11,837 nucleotides of DNA from Lachnospiraceae bacterium UBA3802 (GCA_002369155.1 DFEM01000160.1:1-11837); one strand, 5' to 3'. Counted from the first letter of the stretch, positions 1 to 7,161 are shown. The notes: generated by a model from the letters alone, not told the origin. A program made the numbers and translations.

Positions 1-1
1 T

Positions 2-538
2 GATGTGGCTTACTTAGGCGAAGAAAAGTTGATTGTATTTGATACAGATAAATTCTCGACATATTCAATCGTCTATACACCGCTTGTGATACTTGAAGGA
101 GACGATCAGGTAATTGACGGATCAAAGGATATAACAATCAGATCCAATGGTGATTTTAAAGAATTTGTCGGATTATTAATGGATAGAAACACCCCGGTTC
201 CTGAGGATTGCTATGAGAAGAAAGAAGGTAGTACCATAGTTACTCTCAAACATGATTATCTTGCAACTCTTTCTGACGGACCTCACAGACTTACATTTGT
301 CTATACAGACGGTGAAGTAAGTGCAGACTTTACATTAAAGAAGACAAGCAATACATCGGGCTCTTCAGGTTCTTCGGGCTCTTCGGGTTCAGGCTCGGGA
401 GCCACGGCGGTTCCGGTTAAGGACAGCGTTCCTAAAACAGGCGAGAGCAATCCTTGGATGTTCATATTCGGACTCATGGGAGTTATGTCCTTGTTAGGGT
501 TAAGTATTTCTTTAATGAAAATAAAGAACGGGAAATAA
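2..538 (+). CDS. C-terminal part of a sortase-anchored surface protein with an X2-like module (5' end outside window)
   Basis: The reading frame is open to the left edge, so this is the tail of a larger extracellular protein. The GTG at 5 has no ribosome binding site in view and is not a credible start. Counting from the first whole codon at base 2, residues ~28-113 form a beta-rich module (ILEGDDQ, SNGDF, STIVTLKHDYLATLSDG, LTFVYTDGE) that resembles CBM_X2/Ig-like modules often placed near the C-terminus of surface proteins and polysaccharide enzymes. A Ser/Gly-rich spacer follows (~118-134). The C-terminus is a sorting signal: VPKTG at 143-147, a hydrophobic helix ~152-172, and a basic tail (KIKNGK). 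VPKTG is a variant of LPXTG. The protein is therefore probably cleaved by a sortase and linked to peptidoglycan. The function of the missing N-terminal part cannot be told. A terminator follows directly. Confidence 0.85.
   Translation, partial: DVAYLGEEKLIVFDTDKFSTYSIVYTPLVILEGDDQVIDGSKDITIRSNGDFKEFVGLLMDRNTPVPEDCYEKKEGSTIVTLKHDYLATLSDGPHRLTFVYTDGEVSADFTLKKTSNTSGSSGSSGSSGSGSGATAVPVKDSVPKTGESNPWMFIFGLMGVMSLLGLSISLMKIKNGK
356..400 (+). repeat. Short in-frame Gly/Ser-coding tandem repeat
   Basis: About four to five copies of a 9-base unit resembling tcgggctct encode the Ser-Ser-Gly spacer just before the cell-wall sorting signal. The copies are imperfect, with third-position and short-unit changes. 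Such spacers carry the folded part of a surface protein through the wall. The repeat could vary in copy number by replication slippage without breaking the frame. Confidence 0.6.
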
Positions 539-576
539 AAGCAAAAAAGGGGAATAAAAAGAATATCGCTCAAAGT

Positions 577-606
577 AAGGACTTAGATTCATATCTAGGT
601 CCTTTT
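577..606 (+). terminator. Rho-independent terminator after the surface protein gene
   Basis: Bases 577-588 pair with 593-604 around a 4-base loop (tcat), with one G-T wobble in a 12-bp stem, followed by a T-rich stretch (603-606, then aatt). It lies 38 bases after the stop codon of the surface protein gene. Confidence 0.75.
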
Positions 607-646
607 AATTATGGCATGCATCCAATGAGTATTTCAAAAAATATAA

Positions 647-675
647 TTGACTATGAATCGAATTGCTGATAATAT
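647..675 (+). promoter_or_regulatory. Likely sigma-A promoter for the membrane protein gene at 757
   Basis: TTGACT (647-652) is followed after 17 bases by TAATAT (670-675), which is preceded by TGA, giving an extended -10 element. Transcription would start near 682, about 75 bases before the ATG at 757. The upstream terminator means the gene needs its own promoter, which supports the call. The -10 hexamer matches consensus at only four of six positions. Confidence 0.5.
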
Positions 676-745
676 GTCCAAAAATGATTTGGTTTGGTAT
701 GACGAAAACCTTATAGATAATGCGCTTGATTTTATATATAACTAA
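653..745 (+). CDS. Doubtful 30-residue small ORF
   Basis: An ATG-to-TAA frame of 30 residues ends 11 bases before the start of the next gene, and its stop codon overlaps that gene's ribosome binding site. There is an inner ATG at 674. Neither start has a visible Shine-Dalgarno sequence, and the first ATG lies inside the predicted promoter at 647-675. The peptide is acidic (end: NALDFIYN) and matches nothing I recognise. It may be a chance frame, a leader peptide coupled to the next gene, or the remnant of a longer gene. Confidence 0.18.
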   Translation: MNRIADNMSKNDLVWYDENLIDNALDFIYN

Positions 746-756
746 AAGGATATACT

Positions 757-1284
757 ATGAAAATTTATACCGCATCTTTAATATTTAATTGGAGTTATAT
801 TATTTTCTTGATTCCCGCATTGCTCGTTTGGAGCTTTTTTATTTGGTATATAACTAAAGTTATTAATGTCCCGGGGAAATTTACTATTGGTCAAAAGATA
901 TTTGGAATAACATTTGTAGGTCTATTTTGTCTTATTTTTTCTTTATGTTGGCTAATTGGAGATTTCATTTACGCAAGAAAAGAATATTCGATTTACTCTG
1001 ACACATTAAAAAAATTTAAAAATGGTGATTATATAGAAGTCGAAGGATATGTTGAAAATTATGCTGTCCATCAGGATGGCGATGCAAAAACGGACGATAT
1101 TCGCTTTGAAGTAAATGGTACTGTTTTTGAAGTTCACAGGGACGATACAGGGGTATTTTGGTATAGCGGTGATGAAATCAACAAGGATGGGCAATATGTT
1201 AGAATAAAATATAACCCGCATACGCAATTTGGTAAAAAAAGAAACTACATTATGGAATTAGAATTCCTTGATACAAATAATTAA
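757..1284 (+). CDS. Membrane protein of unknown function with two helices and a C-terminal beta domain
   Basis: The start is set by AAAAGGA at 744-750, six bases before the ATG. The 175-residue protein has two hydrophobic helices (~13-35 and ~48-71) and then a soluble part (~74-175) rich in predicted beta strands, including IEVEGYVENY, DIRFEVNGTVFEVHR and QYVRIKYNPHT. This arrangement is reminiscent of DUF3592-like proteins and of a loosely defined group of Firmicute hypothetical proteins with a 'GDYIEVEGYVENF...FEINGV.FEY' pattern. That likeness is from memory and not checked. No catalytic motif is visible. The gene is clearly more AT-rich than its neighbours and sits alone between two terminators, which fits an accessory or transferred gene. 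An immunity-protein role is possible, but nothing in the sequence shows it. Confidence 0.8.
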   Translation: MKIYTASLIFNWSYIIFLIPALLVWSFFIWYITKVINVPGKFTIGQKIFGITFVGLFCLIFSLCWLIGDFIYARKEYSIYSDTLKKFKNGDYIEVEGYVENYAVHQDGDAKTDDIRFEVNGTVFEVHRDDTGVFWYSGDEINKDGQYVRIKYNPHTQFGKKRNYIMELEFLDTNN

Positions 1285-1334
1285 ATAATCAGCACTCCAT
1301 AGTCTAAAGTTTCCTTGTAAGTAACGATTTTATG

Positions 1335-1373
1335 CACCCCTTTTGCCGGATGATTGACGAAAGGGGTGTTTTT
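1335..1373 (+). terminator. Rho-independent terminator after the membrane protein gene
   Basis: Bases 1335-1345 pair with 1358-1368 (caccccttttg with cgaaaggggtg, one wobble) around a 12-base loop, followed by five T residues (1369-1373). It closes the upstream unit and insulates metF from it. Confidence 0.85.
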
Positions 1374-1430
1374 ATATATTTTAACTGTGATTTTCAAACT
1401 TAATAAATCCTACTATTTTACTATGTTTAT

Positions 1431-1459
1431 GTTACAAAAACTGAATATTATGTTATAAT
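1431..1459 (+). promoter_or_regulatory. Extended -10 sigma-A promoter of the metF-metH operon
   Basis: GTTACA (1431-1436, four of six consensus positions) is separated by 17 bases from a perfect TATAAT (1454-1459), which is preceded by TGT, an extended -10. The predicted start is near 1466, leaving a leader of only ~59 nt before metF. That is too short for a SAM-I, T-box or cobalamin riboswitch, so any methionine or B12 control probably acts through a protein or elsewhere. Confidence 0.75.
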
Positions 1460-1524
1460 TTCAAGGATTGTATTTAATCATAAGAAGTATTTTTTACATA
1501 GAAAGACAAAAAAAGAGGAAGATT

Positions 1525-2391
1525 ATGAAAATTACTGATATCTACAAAAGCAAAAAAACGGTATTGTCATTTGAAATATTCCCTCCCAAAAAAGATGAGG
1601 AATTACAGAACATAGACCCGACACTTGAAATTTTATCCGACCTTAAACCGGATTATATTTCCGTAACTTTCGGTGCCGGCGGAAATGCCAATAACAGTAA
1701 GACAATCTCCCTTGCAAAAAGAATAAAAGAAGTTTATCATACCGAGCCCGTGGTTCATCTTACGGGTCTTTGCTATGACAAGGCGGAGATAGACGCTTTT
1801 GCAAAAGAAATAAAAGATGCCGGAGTTGAAAACATACTTGCTCTTCGTGGTGATATCAATCCTAATATCCCTGCAAAAAATGATTTTCCTCATGCATCGG
1901 ATTTGATTGCCTATCTTAAGGATTCTTATGATTTTTGTATTGCAGGCGCATGCTATCCCGAGATTCATCCCGAGTCTAAGGACAGAGTAGATGAGATGAA
2001 AAATCTCAAGAAAAAAGTGGATGCCGGCGCGGAACTTCTTTTATCACAATTGTTCTTTAACAATGATACTTTTTACGAATTCACTGAAGTGTGTCGTATT
2101 GCGGGAATGGATATTCCCATTACACCCGGTATTATGCCTGCGCTCAATGCCAAGCAGATAGACAGAATGGTTACCTTGTGCGGTGCAACGCTTCCCGAAA
2201 GGTTCAAGAGAATAATGGATCGATTCGGCAATGACAAAGATGCAATGTTCGATGCGGGTATGTCTTATGCGCTTAGTCAGATTATCGATCTTTTGGCACA
2301 TGATGTTGACGGCATTCATCTTTACACCATGAACAATCCCGTGGTGGCAAAGAGAATATGTGAAGGCGTAAAGAACATAGTGAATGCATAA
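1525..2391 (+). CDS. metF: 5,10-methylenetetrahydrofolate reductase
   Basis: It reduces 5,10-methylene-THF to 5-methyl-THF, the methyl donor used by MetH two genes downstream. The product is 288 residues, the usual size of a bacterial MetF catalytic barrel. Visible motifs are SFEIFPPK with the likely catalytic Glu17 (E. coli Glu28), SVTFGAGG (46-53), LALRGD with Asp110 (E. coli Asp120, near the flavin), and LLSQLFF with Gln165. The ATG at 1525 is chosen because AGAGGAA lies just upstream. The longer frame from 1468 would add 19 residues unlike the family and begin almost at the transcription start. It is the first gene of a four-gene operon. No MetV partner (zinc/Fe-S type C-terminal MTHFR protein) is adjacent, so the electron donor is open. 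Confidence 0.96.
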   Translation: MKITDIYKSKKTVLSFEIFPPKKDEELQNIDPTLEILSDLKPDYISVTFGAGGNANNSKTISLAKRIKEVYHTEPVVHLTGLCYDKAEIDAFAKEIKDAGVENILALRGDINPNIPAKNDFPHASDLIAYLKDSYDFCIAGACYPEIHPESKDRVDEMKNLKKKVDAGAELLLSQLFFNNDTFYEFTEVCRIAGMDIPITPGIMPALNAKQIDRMVTLCGATLPERFKRIMDRFGNDKDAMFDAGMSYALSQIIDLLAHDVDGIHLYTMNNPVVAKRICEGVKNIVNA

Positions 2392-3049
2392 GCGGGAAGA
2401 GATGAACGATAAAGAAATTTTCAACAGAATATTTCCGACAGCATGCAGATATATGAGAGTCGATCCCATAAAGGTCGATGTGGAATTTAATGACAAGGCA
2501 TTTGAAGCTTTCGGGATGCTTATGGATAATGTCCGATTTAAGGGACAGCATGAATTCATGTCTGTGAAAAATCTTATGGGCATTGATACTGAACTTACTT
2601 CGCAGTCTTCGGATTTAAGCTTTTATCTTGAGGGCTGTAAAGATGTCGTTATATTTGCCACGACACTTGGCGTTAACGTGGATGCCTTTTCGAAGAAACT
2701 TCAGGCGAATGATATGAGCCGTGCGGTCATCTATGATTCCCTTGCTTCGGCATTGCTTGAATTCATGACTGACGAATACGAAGAGAGCCTTAATCTCGGT
2801 GCGCATACTTTCAGATTTGCTCCGGGCTACGGAGATATTCCGATTCAGCTTAATTATATAATCATAGATGCACTTTCAATCTCCAAAAAAATAGGAATAT
2901 ACAAAGCATCAAACAATATGATGCTGCCGCAAAAATCCATGATTACATTTTGCGGAATGGGCAAGGAAGTCGCTCCGACCTGTGCTCATTGCATCAGACT
3001 TAAAAACTGTTCTTTGAGAAAAGATAATTTACGATGCTACAATTCATAA
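2384..3049 (+). CDS. Free-standing vitamin B12-dependent methionine synthase activation (reactivation) domain protein
   Basis: This 221-residue protein carries the S-adenosylmethionine-binding signature of the MetH activation domain: RFAPGYGD at 144-151 (compare RxxPGY in E. coli MetH), followed by the IPIQLN...SKKIGI...NNMMLPQKSM region. In long MetH enzymes this module is the C-terminal domain that remethylates inactive cob(II)alamin with SAM and one electron. Here it is a separate gene directly before a metH that lacks it, as known for Thermotoga-type split enzymes. The C-terminus has a cysteine cluster, C200-x2-C203-x5-C209-x8-C218, which could bind metal or an Fe-S cluster. The ATG at 2384 overlaps metF by 8 bases. 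An in-frame ATG at 2402 gives a 215-residue protein, but GGGAAG is then only two bases away, so the start is uncertain. Confidence 0.9.
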   Translation: MHKREEMNDKEIFNRIFPTACRYMRVDPIKVDVEFNDKAFEAFGMLMDNVRFKGQHEFMSVKNLMGIDTELTSQSSDLSFYLEGCKDVVIFATTLGVNVDAFSKKLQANDMSRAVIYDSLASALLEFMTDEYEESLNLGAHTFRFAPGYGDIPIQLNYIIIDALSISKKIGIYKASNNMMLPQKSMITFCGMGKEVAPTCAHCIRLKNCSLRKDNLRCYNS

Positions 3050-3078
3050 ACAAAATCCCTTTTTTACGAGGATAAAAA

Positions 3079-5481
3079 ATGATTAAAGATTTGCTTGGCA
3101 AAAAAACATTATTCTTTGACGGCGGCATGGGCACTCAGCTCCAGGCTAACGGCCTTTCTGTCGGTGCGATTCCGGAAGAATTGAATATAGACAGACCGGA
3201 ACTCATAGTCATGATTCATGAGAATTATTTAAAGGCCGGCGCTGATTTTATCACTACCAATACATTCGGTGCCAATGCACACAAGATGAGTCGTGCAAAA
3301 TATCCCAATACCGATATGATTAAGGCTGCCGTTAAGAACGCAGATGAAGCAAGAAAAAATCTCGGCAGGGAAAACGATTCGTTTATAGCGCTTGATATCG
3401 GACCCATCGGTGAATTGCTTGCCCCCATAGGAACACTTTCTTTTGATGATGCATATGAACTTTTCAAGGAACAAATCGTATGTGTCAAAGATGATATAGA
3501 CTGTGTTATTTTCGAGACATTCGGAGATCTTTACGAATTAAAAGCAGGTGTGCTTGCAGCCAAGGAAAACTGTGACAAACCGATTTTTGTTTCGATGTCG
3601 TTTGACAAGAGCGCACGTACTTTAACGGGTACCAATCCCGAAACATACATAAATGTTATGGAAGGCTTGAAGGTCAGCGCAATAGGTGTTAACTGTTCGC
3701 TCGGACCCAAGGAACTCGAACCTGTTATCAAGACGCTCCTTGAAAAATCACACCTTCCCGTCCTTATTCAGCCCAATGCAGGTCTTCCCACACTTCGTGA
3801 CGGAAAAACGGTATTTGAACTGACACCAGAATCCTTTATTGATGCACTTAAGAATGTCATGAATGAAGGTATCGCAATGATCGGGGGATGCTGCGGTACA
3901 ACACCTGATTTTATAAAGATTGAAAAAGAGAATTTCCCCGTTGATGTTAAGGAGAGAAATGTTCCCTACAGAACGGCGGTATCCAGTTCGACCACCACTG
4001 TTTATCTTGACGAAAGTGTCAGAGTCTGCGGTGAGAGACTTAACCCCACGGGCAAGAAAAAACTTCAGGCAGCTCTTCGTGAAGAGAATTACGAGATGCT
4101 TATTTCCGAAGCAATTGCCCAGGAAGATGCAGGCGCCAGAGTCCTTGATGTCAATGTCGGACTTCCCGGCATTGATGAAGCTGCAGTTATGAGAAAAATA
4201 ATTCCCATGCTTCAGGAAGTTGTTTCCATACCTCTTCAAATTGATTCATCGAATGCGGATGCCATTGAGGCAGCATGCAGGGTATATAACGGTAAACCGC
4301 TTATTAACTCCGTAAACGGAAAAGATGCCGTTATGGAGGCGGTTTTCCCCGTGGCCGTAAAATACGGCGGTGTCGTAATAGGACTTGCTCTTTCCGAAGA
4401 AGTACCGAAGCTTTGCGAAGAAAGAGTTGCCATTGCCGAAAAGATTATCAAAAAAGCAGCAGAATACGGTCTTACAAAAAAGGACCTTGTAATAGACTGC
4501 CTGACACTTACCGTATCGGCACAGCAGGCTGAAGCGGCAGAGACACTTAAAGCCTTAAAGGTTGTAACCGATATGGGACTTTCGTCGACACTTGGCGTAT
4601 CCAATATTTCATTCGGACTTCCGAACAGACCTCTTATCAACAGAACGTTTCTGACCCTTGCGATGCACAGCGGTCTTAAGATGCCGATTATCAATCCGCT
4701 TGACCGATCGCTCATGGATTGCATTGATGCATTTAATGTAATAAGCAATGTGGATGTCGGATGCGAGCAGTATATAAAGAATCAGGAAAATGTGGTTGTC
4801 CAGACAGTTACCGTTACAAAGAGTGCTTCGGGAGAAGGAGCGACAAATGCGGCTTCGGGCGCAGCGGGAACAAAAGATGTGGGCTTTTGCATTGCCAAAG
4901 GCTTAAAAGATGAGATAACCGAAATAACCGTTGCGGAACTTGAAAAGACCGATGCGATGGTATTAATCAATGAAACGATTATTCCCGCACTTAACAAAGT
5001 AGGACGTGATTACGATTCCGGAAAAATTTTCCTTCCCCAGCTTATTCAGGCAGCGGAAACAGCCAAGGTTGCGTTCGCCGAAGTGCAAAAGCATTTTACC
5101 GTAAGCAGCGAGAAAAAAGGTCCCGTGATCTTATGTACGGTTGAAGGCGATATTCACGATATCGGAAAGAATATCGTAAAGGTTGTATGCGAAAGCTATG
5201 GATATGAAATCATAGATCTCGGAAAAGATGTTCCGGTTGACAGTGTGGTGGATGCATATAAAGAATATCATCCGAAGGCAATCGGCTTAAGCGCTTTGAT
5301 GACTACCACGGTTGAGAATATGAAGAGAACGATTGCAGCCCTTCGAGCCAATAACTGTGATGTTCCGATTCTTGTCGGCGGTGCCGTGCTTACCGATGAA
5401 ATAGCCAAAGAAATAAATGCGGATTATTTTACCGAAGATGCCATGTCTTTGGTCAATCTGCTTAAAGAATTAAAGATTTAG
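3079..5481 (+). CDS. metH: Cobalamin-dependent methionine synthase lacking the activation domain
   Basis: It transfers the methyl group of 5-methyl-THF to homocysteine through cobalamin. Domains in order are: homocysteine/zinc-binding barrel (~1-290; FFDGGMGTQ, zinc ligands C206 in GVNCSLGP and C271-C272 in GGCCGTTP); pterin-binding barrel (~310-570; CGERLNPTGKKK, DVNVG, QIDSSNA); a cobalamin cap domain (~600-670); and a B12-binding domain (~680-800) with D691-x-H693-x-x-G696 in GDIHDIGKN, where His693 is the lower cobalt ligand, plus GLSALMTTT and VGGAVLT. The protein stops at 800 residues, against about 1,230 for E. coli MetH, because the activation domain is encoded by the preceding gene. 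An Ala/Gly/Ser-rich stretch at ~582-598 joins the pterin and cap domains. GAGGA at 3068-3072 fixes the ATG. Confidence 0.97.
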   Translation: MIKDLLGKKTLFFDGGMGTQLQANGLSVGAIPEELNIDRPELIVMIHENYLKAGADFITTNTFGANAHKMSRAKYPNTDMIKAAVKNADEARKNLGRENDSFIALDIGPIGELLAPIGTLSFDDAYELFKEQIVCVKDDIDCVIFETFGDLYELKAGVLAAKENCDKPIFVSMSFDKSARTLTGTNPETYINVMEGLKVSAIGVNCSLGPKELEPVIKTLLEKSHLPVLIQPNAGLPTLRDGKTVFELTPESFIDALKNVMNEGIAMIGGCCGTTPDFIKIEKENFPVDVKERNVPYRTAVSSSTTTVYLDESVRVCGERLNPTGKKKLQAALREENYEMLISEAIAQEDAGARVLDVNVGLPGIDEAAVMRKIIPMLQEVVSIPLQIDSSNADAIEAACRVYNGKPLINSVNGKDAVMEAVFPVAVKYGGVVIGLALSEEVPKLCEERVAIAEKIIKKAAEYGLTKKDLVIDCLTLTVSAQQAEAAETLKALKVVTDMGLSSTLGVSNISFGLPNRPLINRTFLTLAMHSGLKMPIINPLDRSLMDCIDAFNVISNVDVGCEQYIKNQENVVVQTVTVTKSASGEGATNAASGAAGTKDVGFCIAKGLKDEITEITVAELEKTDAMVLINETIIPALNKVGRDYDSGKIFLPQLIQAAETAKVAFAEVQKHFTVSSEKKGPVILCTVEGDIHDIGKNIVKVVCESYGYEIIDLGKDVPVDSVVDAYKEYHPKAIGLSALMTTTVENMKRTIAALRANNCDVPILVGGAVLTDEIAKEINADYFTEDAMSLVNLLKELKI

Positions 5482-5490
5482 GAGACCAAG

Positions 5491-6141
5491 ATGAAATTAA
5501 AAAGATTTGTTCTTCCCGCAGGTTTGTTTTTGATGTTTATCATTTATACGATATGTATAAAATTCGTTGATGTAAAACCCATCGGGCCAAACGGATCCGA
5601 AGTGGGATTTGCTGCAATAAACGGACTGGTTGCCGGAATTTTTACATATAACAAACTGTTTTACACACTGACCAAATTAATAGCGGCCGTATCATTCCTT
5701 TATATAGCGGCTTTTGCATTATTGGGACTCATTTCGCTTATTAAAAACAAGAGCTTTGCCAAAGTTGATTTTGCCATCTACGGCATGGGATTCATATATG
5801 TAATTACAGCTCTTTTTTATCTTCTCTTTGAGATACTCATAATCAATTACAGACCCATACTCGAAGACGGAGAACTCGAAGCGTCGTACCCTTCATCACA
5901 TACAATGCTTGCCGTATCTGTATTCGGATGTGCGGCAGTTTATGCAATATACAGAATCAAGGATGATTTGATTAAAAAAATAATCGTTATTGTAAGTGCG
6001 GTATTGGCAGCGGGCATGGCACTCGGAAGGCTTGTAAGCGGAGTGCACTGGTTCACTGACATCCTCGGAGGCGTTCTTCTTGGATGCGCAATCATATCGC
6101 TTTATCTGGCATTTATACAAATCATAAAAGAACCAAAATAA
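5491..6141 (+). CDS. PAP2-family integral membrane phosphatase
   Basis: Members hydrolyse phosphate esters or anhydrides at the membrane, such as undecaprenyl diphosphate, phosphatidate or phosphatidylglycerophosphate. The 216-residue protein has about six hydrophobic segments. The phosphatase signature is present: RP at 121-122, PSSH with His137, and R180-x5-H186-x3-D190 (RLVSGVHWFTD). His186 is the expected nucleophile and His137 the acid. The first motif is usually K-x6-RP, but here the Lys position is Glu114; this may be normal for this clostridial subgroup. AGGAG (5480-5484) overlaps the metH stop codon and lies six bases from the ATG, so the gene is cotranscribed with metH, although it has no evident role in methionine synthesis. 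The substrate cannot be assigned. Confidence 0.9.
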   Translation: MKLKRFVLPAGLFLMFIIYTICIKFVDVKPIGPNGSEVGFAAINGLVAGIFTYNKLFYTLTKLIAAVSFLYIAAFALLGLISLIKNKSFAKVDFAIYGMGFIYVITALFYLLFEILIINYRPILEDGELEASYPSSHTMLAVSVFGCAAVYAIYRIKDDLIKKIIVIVSAVLAAGMALGRLVSGVHWFTDILGGVLLGCAIISLYLAFIQIIKEPK

Positions 6142-6179
6142 AAAGATCCCTTCTTACCGATGAGTAAGAAGGGATTTTT
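6142..6179. terminator. Bidirectional terminator between convergent operons
   Basis: Bases 6147-6157 pair with 6164-6174 (tcccttcttac with gtaagaaggga) around a 6-base loop. The stem is flanked by AAAA on the left and TTTTT on the right, so it has a U-tract in both reading directions. It starts right after the PAP2 stop codon and lies ten bases from the glycosyltransferase stop codon, so it can end both transcripts. Confidence 0.88.
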
Positions 6180-6189
6180 AAACTTAAGA

Positions 6190-7131
6190 TTATTTATTTT
6201 CTTTATCCTGCATTTCTGATGTTACTCTGAAAAGGTCCATCTCGAAATCCTGACGGTTTTTCTGATAAATTGTTTTTAGAATCTGCCCCGAGAAGAATGA
6301 CTGTATCGCCGCTATTACGGCAAATCCGCATACAATCAAAGTAGGGAATCTCGGTACCTGCCCTGTCTGAACAAATTCGATTATTACAGGTACGATAAAG
6401 ATTGTTGCAAGCAATATAAGTATCAGCGAGATGATACCGAAAAACTGTCCCGGTCTGTATGTTCTGAAAAGTCTGAATATTGTTCTTAATACCTTAAAGC
6501 CGTCCGAATAGGTATTGAGCTTTGAACTGCTTCCTTCCGGTCTGTCACGGTAATCAATTACAACATTTTCCACATACATGTTTTTATCCACCGCGTGAAT
6601 ACTCATTTCGGTTTCGATTTCAAAGCCTTTTGACAATACGGGGAAAGTCTTTACAAACCTGTAGCTGAAGGCTCTGTAGCCTGTCATGATGTCCTTTATG
6701 TCACTCTTGAAAAGCATGTTGATGCTTGCGCGAACAAGTGAATTTCCGAAGTTGTGAAAAGGTCTTTTATTTTCTTTAAAATATGTGGATGAGAGTCTGT
6801 CGCCGACAACCATATCCGCGCGGTCGGTTAAGACTTTATCAGCCATTTCTTTGGCATTTGTTGCAGGATATGTGTCATCGCCGTCTACCATAAGATAGCA
6901 TTTTGCATCTATCTCTGAGAACATTCTTCGAATGACATTTCCTTTGCCCTGCTGATGTTCATATCTGACAACTGCACCGGCTTTTTTTGCAATCTCATCC
7001 GTGCCGTCTGTCGAATTGTTGTCATAAACATATATAACGGCATTGGGAAGTGCAGTTTTAAAATCGGTTACAACTTTTTCGATTGTCTTGCTTTCATTAT
7101 AGCAGGGTATAAGTACAGCTATTTCGTCCAT
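6190..7131 (-). CDS. Family 2 glycosyltransferase, polyprenyl-phosphate type, membrane anchored
   Basis: A GT-A fold transferase of 313 residues, resembling dolichyl/polyprenyl-phosphate sugar synthases. It has LIPCYNE (7-13), a nucleotide-sugar region DNNSTDGT (37-44), and the metal-binding DGDD motif at 83-86 (VDGDDTYPA). GYRAFS (151-156) and FEIETEM (160-166) are typical of the acceptor side in this family. Two C-terminal membrane helices (~221-244 and ~252-273) anchor it. The likely reaction is sugar transfer from a nucleotide sugar to a lipid phosphate at the inner face of the membrane; donor and acceptor are not readable. The start at 7131 is set by GGAGG (plus-strand cctcc at 7139-7143) seven bases upstream; the frame opens 9 codons earlier. 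It is the last gene of the ktrB-ktrA operon, 30 bases after ktrA. Confidence 0.92.
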   Translation of the reverse strand: MDEIAVLIPCYNESKTIEKVVTDFKTALPNAVIYVYDNNSTDGTDEIAKKAGAVVRYEHQQGKGNVIRRMFSEIDAKCYLMVDGDDTYPATNAKEMADKVLTDRADMVVGDRLSSTYFKENKRPFHNFGNSLVRASINMLFKSDIKDIMTGYRAFSYRFVKTFPVLSKGFEIETEMSIHAVDKNMYVENVVIDYRDRPEGSSSKLNTYSDGFKVLRTIFRLFRTYRPGQFFGIISLILILLATIFIVPVIIEFVQTGQVPRFPTLIVCGFAVIAAIQSFFSGQILKTIYQKNRQDFEMDLFRVTSEMQDKENK

Positions 7132-7161
7132 GTTGAATCCTCCGAACACATTATACATTTC

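Noticed and set aside
301..573. Minus-strand frame with a Glu/Pro repeat (EPEEPEEPEEP)
   Set aside because: The repeat is simply the reverse strand of the Ser/Gly spacer of the surface protein, and the frame crosses that gene's sorting signal.
454..669. 71-codon plus-strand frame overlapping the end of the surface protein gene
   Set aside because: It runs in another frame through the sorting signal and through the terminator hairpin, with no ribosome binding site or recognisable content.
1468..1524. N-terminal extension of metF from an upstream ATG
   Set aside because: It begins almost at the predicted transcription start, lacks a ribosome binding site, and the extra 19 residues are not part of the MetF family; ATG 1525 has a good AGAGGAA.
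4236..4748. 170-codon minus-strand frame opposite metH
   Set aside because: A shadow of the conserved pterin-binding domain of metH; no domain or start signal of its own.
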